Below are positions 51,301-60,300 of a stretch of 64,000 nt of DNA, piece after piece. The notes below the pieces were generated by a model. That model was not told where the DNA came from. It made no database searches and saw nothing but the letters and a program-made list of their open reading frames with translations. The first letter of the stretch is position 1. Each line of letters begins with the position of its first letter. The position numbers were made by a program, and so were the translations under genes. Origin of the DNA: Hippopus hippopus (Eukaryota > Mollusca > Bivalvia > Cardiida > Cardiidae); assembly GCA_946811185.2 (NCBI GenBank), contig OX328102.1, forward strand, positions 47,903,619-47,967,618, read 5' to 3'.

Positions 51301-54300
51301 CCAAAGGCCAGAGAGCTTATGTCATGGCCCTGTGTCTGTCGTGTGTCCATGCATGTGTGTGTCCATGCATGCATTAACTTTTATTTCAAACAATTTCTCT
51401 GAAACTACCCATCCAATTTTGACCAAACTTCACAGAAATGATGCTGCCATGGTCCTCTTCAGAATTTCTTGAAATAATTTGATTCCTTTTAAAAACTCTG
51501 GTTGCCAAGGCAACAAAACTGAAAAACTTTGAAAATTTTTGAAAATCTTCTTGTCCGAAAGGATAAGGCCTAGAGCTTTCAAATTTGGCATGTAGCTTCA
51601 TCTAATGGACCTTTACCAAGTGTCGTGAAATTATAGCCTAGAGGTCAAAATTGGCCCCGTCACAGGCGTCACAAGTTCTAAATAAGCTTATATATTGAAA
51701 ACTTTAAAAAAATCTTTTGGTTCTAAATCCATAAGGCCTAGGGCTACCAAATTTGGCATGTAGCATCATCGTATGTACTTCTACTAAGACTCTTGAAATT
51801 ATAGCCCAGAGGTCAAAATTGGCCTGCCTCAGGGGTCACAAGATTTACATAGGCTTATATATTGAAAACTTTAAAAAATCTTCTGGTTCTAAACCATAAG
51901 GCCTAGGGCTACCCGATTTTGCATTTAGCTTTATCTAGTTGGCCTTTAACAAGATAGCCCAAATTATAGCCCTGGGGTCAAATTTGGCCAAGCCATGGCA
52001 ATCACGTTTTACATGAGCCTTCATAGTGAAATCTTTTAAAGTCTTCTCGTTCCTAACCATAAGACCTAGGGCCACTAAATTTGTATGTATATTTATCTAA
52101 TGGATCACTACTAAGATTGTTCAAACTGTTACCCCAGAAGTCCATACTTTTACATAGGCTTATATAGTGAAAACTTTAAAGACGTGCTTGTTACTGGCCT
52201 TGTTTATAACCACACGGCCTAGACATGTGTTGTTTGGCATGTGGTTATATTATGTAGACCTTTACAAGGAATCAAGTAATTATAGCTCTGTGAGCAAATA
52301 TGGCTTTGCCCTGGGGTCACAACCTTCACATGGGCTTTTGTAGAGAATACTTTATAAATCTTCTTGTTGGAAACCATTTGACCTGGACTTGTAATGTTTG
52401 GTATGTGTGGTTTGTACTTATAAGTCAGTGGAGCGATACAGTGCCATCATGGCCCTTTTGTTTATCGTAGTGATCATAAATTGTTAGATCTTTGTCTTCA
52501 TATTATAATAGTTGAACTTTTTCAGCGCAAAATGTGAAAAAAAAACTTGGCCGCATTCTACAGCTGGAAATGAATTTCATGGAAACTGAGAAAGAATTTT
52601 ATATTAATGGCATGACTTATCATTCTGACTGTATTATGTACTAAGTTAATGTACTATCAACCTTTTTTCTACCAGAGTCTAAGCAAGACTCAATGGGACC
52701 CAGCAGACGCCCATCACGCACACCTTCTAAAACCCCAAACCCAAAACTTGCCACTGAAGATAGTACCTTGAGTAAGTGGGTGGTGTACAATGTTTGTGGC
52801 TACCTAGCTTTTGGTGTTTGTCTCTACAAGGATCCATTCCCTAATCAGAAACTTTCTGAGCTCATACAGACAGAATTAGAATTTTGAAACACCTGCAGTA
52901 AACAACATTTGAAAACATGTTGACAGAAGGAGAAATTGTTCCAAACAAAAATGTCTCGCATATTTTCATGTTAACTCTTATTCAGTATTTCGGCCAGAGG
53001 CCTTTTTCAAGAAAAAACACTAAACTTTCACTGCTACTACATTTTTACAGTCCATTAACTCTTATTCAATATTTCGGCCAGAGGCCTTTTTCAAGAAAAA
53101 ACACTAAACTTTCACTGCTACTACATTTTAACAGTCCACGATGGACTGTTAAAATGTAGTAGCTGTGAAAGTTTAGTGTTTTTTCTTGAAAAAGGCCTCT
53201 GGCCGAAATATTGAAAGAGTGTTAACATGAAAATATGTGATTGTGTTTAATTTATTCCCTATGGAATTACATTGAAAAATGTCTCGAATTTTCTTGATAG
53301 TCTCATCTAGAAAATTCTTCTAGAACAAACTTTATATTTGTGTGGTACGATTGTAAAAGAGGTTTTACGCATCTCCTTGATGCATCATACCAAGCAAGTC
53401 ATCACATGATTACAGATCCATAAAATTCATCTTGTCGAGCAACAGACTAGATCATGAGATGGAATGGTCCTTTGACATGCAGAAAATATGCCAGACTGGC
53501 AAAAAAATTCCGCCCAGGTCAGTCTGCGTGGACTGAACAGGCTGACCTTGGTCAATACTTTTTGCAGATGCATTAAACCCCCTTTTCAGAGAGCTTGGCT
53601 CATATTTTTTTTGTTTTCATATGAGATGGTGTGATCATAGGAAGGAAAATTGTTTCTGTAATGTAAAGGCTCTTTAGACTTACATTTGGGGAATGGTTTC
53701 AGTGTAATAATTATTGCTGTGCTAGGTAGCAAATGTGTATGGTAAGTTTTTGGAACTGTGATGTTAGATTTTGCTAATTGGGATGTTTGGGTCTGTAGGT
53801 CTGTGTTCTAATTCTATATATCATAAAAAAAGAAAACCCTATTGTAATAAAGAAGAAAGTAGCCGGCAATTTTAGTTGAGCTCTCATTCTGGCTCACCTG
53901 AGCAAGAAAATTTGAAAAAAAGAGCTTTTGTGATTGTGCTGTATCTGGTGTGTCTGTCAGTTTTTACTTATGTACTGTCTCAAGATCATATTTTTCATCC
54001 AGTGCTCATGAATTTTCTGATGATATCTTTGGTGAGTTTTTAAATGGGTTGACACCGATGGTTATAAAAAAAGAACAGGTCACAATGTCAAATTTTGCAA
54101 AAAAAGTTTGTATTTATTTGATCATGAATAAGTATGAACATGGGCTGCCTGGGGTCTAACAGAAGGTCACAAGATCAAGCCTTGAATATCTTAGTGCTCT
54201 TTGGAGGCCACTTTTTTAGCCAGATGTTAATGAAACTTGCTCAGATAGTTTGTCTTTTTAATATCTCATACAAAATAGGTCCCTTCAGAAGGAAAGTAGG

Positions 54301-57300
54301 TTGCTAGTGTGCAAATCTTATGTGCACTCTAGATGCTAAATTTTCAGTCTGATGTTAACAAAAGTTTGACAGAGTGTTTGTTTATGTATCTGTCTTTCAC
54401 AGAATGCATTATCTCCCACTAGATGGCATTCTACAAATACACATCTATCTAATTTGGTCATTCTGGGTACAGAACCGGACTACTTTTCAAAACAACTGTT
54501 ACTTTGAATTTCAAAATTAAATAAACGTTTACTAAAAAAAAAACGCTACCTGGTGCGATTCAGTCAGCTATGATAGGCTAGCATGTAACCTATGCACTGG
54601 CCATTTATTAAAATAGCCCCTACATGCTTGGGTAATAGGCTAATAGCTTCGGTATAAGCCCTACTTTTCCCTTATATTTGGGGGTGGGTGATGCGTCATA
54701 GCAGACAGGTCGAATCTTCGAAGAATATGACATGCGCAGACAACGTCACAAAATGTACACTGAATATCATACGCTAAAGTTTCAGGAGAGTGATTAAAGG
54801 GCCCAAAGACTGTCTTGTATTAATTTGTTACATCCATAGTTATGAATGATGCGTTGTGTTTTATTTAAGGAATGAAGAGAATTTTATTTTTTTCATGGAG
54901 GTATGAAAAAAGAAAACCTAATCACACTATATGAAACCGCAAAAGTGTGATTAGGTTTTTTTTTTTTTCATACCTCCATGAAAAAAATAAAATTCTCTTC
55001 ATTCCTTATAATTTAATATTACAGACAACATACACCCACGGAAATAATTCAAACTGCATTCATATTCTTTATTTTTAAATCTAACGTTGGAGTTTCTAAA
55101 GCCCCTTCCACTCATATTTGTATGGCGCAAGAATACAATAGGGAAGCAGTTTTCAGATCCCCAATACTGAAAATTCACCAATAGAACGAAAGTAAATGAA
55201 CAAAGCAGTGTGTAGGACCCGCAAAAGTAACCTTCAGCAAAAGTAGTTCCGGCACAATGTGATTTTTTTTTTTCATGGAGCTGTGAAAAAAAAATTTGAG
55301 CCAATCAGAACTCGCCAATGTTCATGAAAAGAACTGATATTAAATTAATAGTAATTTAGGTTCTTTCCTTTTTTGGTTGAGCTAGTCATGATATCAATTT
55401 TATTCACAGTATATATTCCAAATAAAGTATTCTTAACTTATATTAAATGATATTTACTCATGGGTCTGACAGTTGGCAAACTTAATGCAAAATTAGTAGC
55501 CAATGTCATGTAATGAAATGTTCATCATTAATACTTTAAATAGCAACATCATATTCACCATATACATGTATACACTGCTAGCTTGTAAAGTGTAACTGAA
55601 TATTTGTAGTATAGCAACATGTAGCTGTAGTCACAGGAGATTGTTTTGTGCCAGACTTTGCTGTCTATATATAATGTAACATTATGGCTGTAGTATATGA
55701 TTGTGTTGCCAGAAGTTCTTTATGAATTCAACGTACACACGGCATCATTTTATATACCACATAAATTCATGATTCGTTCAGAGCATTTTCTAGCATTTTC
55801 TCCATCCCAATTTATTAATAGTCTCAAATGTTAATTGAACAAACCAGACATTACATTCTTATTTTCCAAATGCTCTTTTTTCACAATTAGGAGTTTCCTG
55901 ATAGAAAATAACTTAACGTATTTGGTTAATGTCTTTCATCATTGGGTACACAACTGTCTATGTTTATTGGGTAAACATAACAATTTATGTTATTTTGCAA
56001 ACCCAACTTTTCATGTGAATTTTTGTGTACATCTATTTATGTATGTATTAAGAACTTCAGTGTGCATGTTTGAATTGGGTGAAAATATAATTTTCCCTGT
56101 GTACTGATTCAAAATGATACTCCATGTGGTTGATTCAACATACCTCTGTATTGGGTAGACTTATCTTTCTATGTGTATGTTAATGTACCTCTGTATTAGG
56201 TAGACTTATCTTTCTATGTGTATGTTAATGCAACTTTCCATTTGTTTATGGAAAACAACTTACCATGTGTATGGATTCCACATAACTTTCCATGTGTTTG
56301 ATTCAGCATAACTTTCCAGATTTAGGGGGTACATATGACTTTCACGTGCATTGGTTAAACACAACTTTGTATGTGTATTGCTTAGAAATAACTTCCCAAG
56401 TGTATTTGGTGAATATAACTTACTTTTTTTATGTTCTGTGTTTCATTTGGGTTGGAGAAACATAACTTTCCATGTGTTTTGGTTCAACTTGATTTTTCCC
56501 TATGTTAAATTCACCGTAAATTTCAATGTGTATTGGATTTCAGATTTTCTTCATTATTCAGGTTTGTTATTTTGGTTACAGCTCTTTGTCTGTTCTTTTG
56601 GTTTAATTTCATTTTTCACACAGTTTTGTTATCATTTGATCATTGTTCATTTTATTACAGCCCATGTTCTGGATTCACATAGAGAGTTAGGTAAACAAAC
56701 CTTCATTGTACAGAATTATCATCCCATGACCCATACAAATGTGTAACTGTTTACCTAATTTATGTTCAACCAATCCTAGAACTGACTGATTTCCATGGTT
56801 TAACCCTCTTCCGAATGACAAATTTCAAAGTCTTCCAAACTGAAAGCATCTGCAGACGACAAATCTGAAGATGGTAAAAATAAAAAAAAGTTTTTGTAAT
56901 GGTAGAAAACATTGTGAGAAAGGTAGAAAATGTTGTTTACCAGCATTTTCTACTTTTCCCACAAAGTTTTCAAAAGGCCTCTACTCCAGGGTTGTTAAAA
57001 CCTAGGATTTTTTGATAAAGGGTTAACGCTTTACTAGACAACAGCATTTCCAACCTGTCCGAACTGAAAGTGTTTACAGATGATAAATGCATTGTGTCTT
57101 TGAAAGGGTAGGAAACATTGTGGGAAATGGAGAAAATGCTGGTTACATGTGTTTTTCATTTTCCTACAAATTTTTTTTTGGTAAAGGCAGACTTTTTTAG
57201 GGTGGTAAGGATACTTGGTTTCTTTGTAAAAGTTTGGTAAAAGTTGAGTCTTTGTGATCCCTTAAAAACCCATCTCCTTTCGAAATTCAAGAATGGTGTT

Positions 57301-60300
57301 GCCAGCAAATTAATGCTAAACATATATGAAATTAATATTTTATATTTTAGACAGGGGCCTAACCAGGTTTATAGAATCATTACACACAAGTTCACAATAA
57401 ATAAGATTTCAAAAACAAAATAATAGACATGTCCATATTGAAAGCATCATTCTGCGGAGGACAAATGAACTCTTTACCACACAATCCCGACTTTTAACGA
57501 CCCAAAGAAAGAAAGCTTTTGAAAACATTGTAGGAAAAGGAGAAAATGCTGGTAACCAGCATTTTCTCCAATTCCCACAATGTTTTCTACCCTTTCCAAA
57601 TCAAATTTCAATTTTTGAGTCACATTTATTTTGTCGTCTGTAAATGCTTTCAATTTGGACTAGTCCAAAATTTTGTCTTTTGGTAGAGGGTTAAATGTGG
57701 CTCAAATAATGATATTTGCCTTTGAAAGGATATAAAACACTGTGGGAACAAGGTTTCCAGCATTTTCTGTTGCCAGCATTTTCTCCTTTTCCAACAGTGT
57801 TTTCAAAGGTCCTCTTTCCAATGGTTGTTTAAAGACAAGATAAATCAAAACCAGTAAACTTATCCTGAGCATTATAAAGGTATGGATGAATGAATTCATT
57901 ACTGTAAAGTTTCTCACATTGCACACAATGTATGTCTCATGCTTTTTTAACCTAAGTTACGCTCATATGCTCAAATAACAATAAGATACATTTCTACACA
58001 CACCCCCATCCCCTCCCCCATCAGGAAAAAACCACTCTCACAGAGACAAATTTGCAATCATTTTAGCTTGACTACTTTCCAACAAAAATGTCAAGATATT
58101 GCCGTCGCCCTGACATCGTCGTCTAGGGAAAACTGTGACATTTTCAAAAACTTTGACATTTTATAATCTTTGTCATAACTGAAGATATTTATTTCAAAGT
58201 TGCACAAGTTTTACTATTAAAGGGGGAACCTATACAACAGATAACCATCAAATTATCTTTGACACAGTTATGTCCCTTTTTGAGTTTTGAATTTTCACTG
58301 AAAATGAAACAACTGCAGCGGAGCGTTGGCACCGGCATGTGGTGCTCTTGTTTATTTTTACCCCATCCAGAATATAAAATTAATCAGGATATAGTTGATG
58401 TTAAAGGATATAAAAGAACAGAAAATCTGAACATTGTAATTGAACTTAATTTTTTTTAAGTATGCATCATATAGTTTGCCATTCAAAAACCTGTCTGCAC
58501 CTTCATCATTTTTAAGCCAATGTTGTCTAATGAGCACATGTACTACCTTGCCACATCACTAGATTTTGAAGCTACTCAGCAGAATGTTCTTTTATGGACC
58601 TGGAGGTTGTTTGTTTGGCACCCGGCATTGGGCAGTTATTGTTTGGCTTATTAATCTTTTTTGTCCATATTTTTGTATTCAGAGAGGGACTTACAATGAT
58701 TGGTTCATTGTATGTCATTGTATATGACTATCATCTCAGGAAATAACATCAGGCATTCATTAACCTTGTGTGCATCAATCACTTGATTTTCATAACAAAA
58801 TCTATCAGTTCTTTCCGGGTTTAAGTGATACTGTGTAAAAAAGCACCATTGAAACATAGTGTTGGAATTAACCTAGTTACCACACAGCAAAATTATAGAC
58901 TTATCCATATTCAAGAAATTTATGGAAGACAAGCATTTTTCAAATGATAGTATCTGTCCTTGACTAGGTTTAAAAAACACTGTGGAAAATGGAGAAAATG
59001 CTGGTGACCAGCATTTTCTCCTTTTCCCACAATGTTTTCAACAGGCTTCTTTCTCAGGGTTGTTAAAACTTGGGATTGTGTGGTAAAGGTTTAAGTATAA
59101 AATATGATGTTATTCCATAAAGGCATTTTATCCTCAAAGTGCCTTGCACAACTTTTGTTGCCTTTGCTGTCATGTAGATCAAGATCAGACCACACAAAAG
59201 CTACAGTCCAATCTTTGATCTACACCATCTGCTTGGCTTAGACATGCTGGACAAGAACAACCCTTAACTCTTTACCAAACGACAAAATTTTAGACCTGTC
59301 AAATTTGAATCCTCTTGCAGACAACAAAATAAATGTGACTGAAAAAATGATATTTGTTTTGTGAGGGGTAGAAAATATTGTGGGAATAGGAGAAAATGCT
59401 GGTTACCAGCATTTTCTCCTTTTCCCACAATGTTTTCAAAAGGCCTCTCTCTCAGGGTCGTTAAAAGTCAGGATCGTGTGGTAAAGAGTGAAATTGAAAC
59501 TATGTGGGTCTTATTTGTGAACTGAGCATCTGTTAGATTTATTTGGTGCTTTCAAGGGTTATCAAGAAAACACCATGACAAAATGTATGAGCCATGCTCT
59601 GGCAAAAGGGGTCTTAATGCATTTCCGTGATGCATTACACCAAGCAAACCATCACATAATTGTGGATCCATAAAATCCATTTTTTCTAACAACCAACTGA
59701 ATCATGAGGTACACTTGGTCCTTGAGCTGCAGAAAATTCCCCAAAAAGTTTCAGCCCAGGTCAGCCTGCACGGGCTGTGCAGGCTGACCTGGGCTGATAC
59801 TTTATGCAGATGCATTAAGCCTCCTTTTCATAGAGCATGGCATATATTAATAAATATTTCATTCATGAGCCCAGTGAATCGCCTTTATTTATTGTTACAT
59901 TGGATTGTTTTAACTTGTATTTCATTCCTTATGAGTTTTCTTTAATTTTGATTTCGTATCATTGTTTGAATTTATTTTTTCTCCCAAGTTTAATTCCTTT
60001 CATCAATACACATACAGTTAATACACATAAAGTAATTACATCTTTGGCATTATTAAGGTGACTTGTCATGAGCTCCGGGATATTTAGATATTTTTTTCAA
60101 AGTAAGTTATGGAAAGTAAATAATTAAAATTGCTCACAAGTTTTATTTTAACTTTAAAAAATATATTTCAAGGACTTACTCTAGAATTCTGTTGTAATAA
60201 AAGATGGCAAAATTGGCTTAATATTGTATGGCTGGCTGTTTCATTGGCTGCGTCAAGCCAATCAAACGGCAAGCCTTTGAGTTCAGAATCCAGTGTTAAT

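Noticed and set aside
56351..56746. 131-residue hydrophobic open frame
   Set aside because: It reads through a degenerate minisatellite and intron sequence on the same strand as MYCBPAP exon 19, in a non-matching context. No family resemblance.
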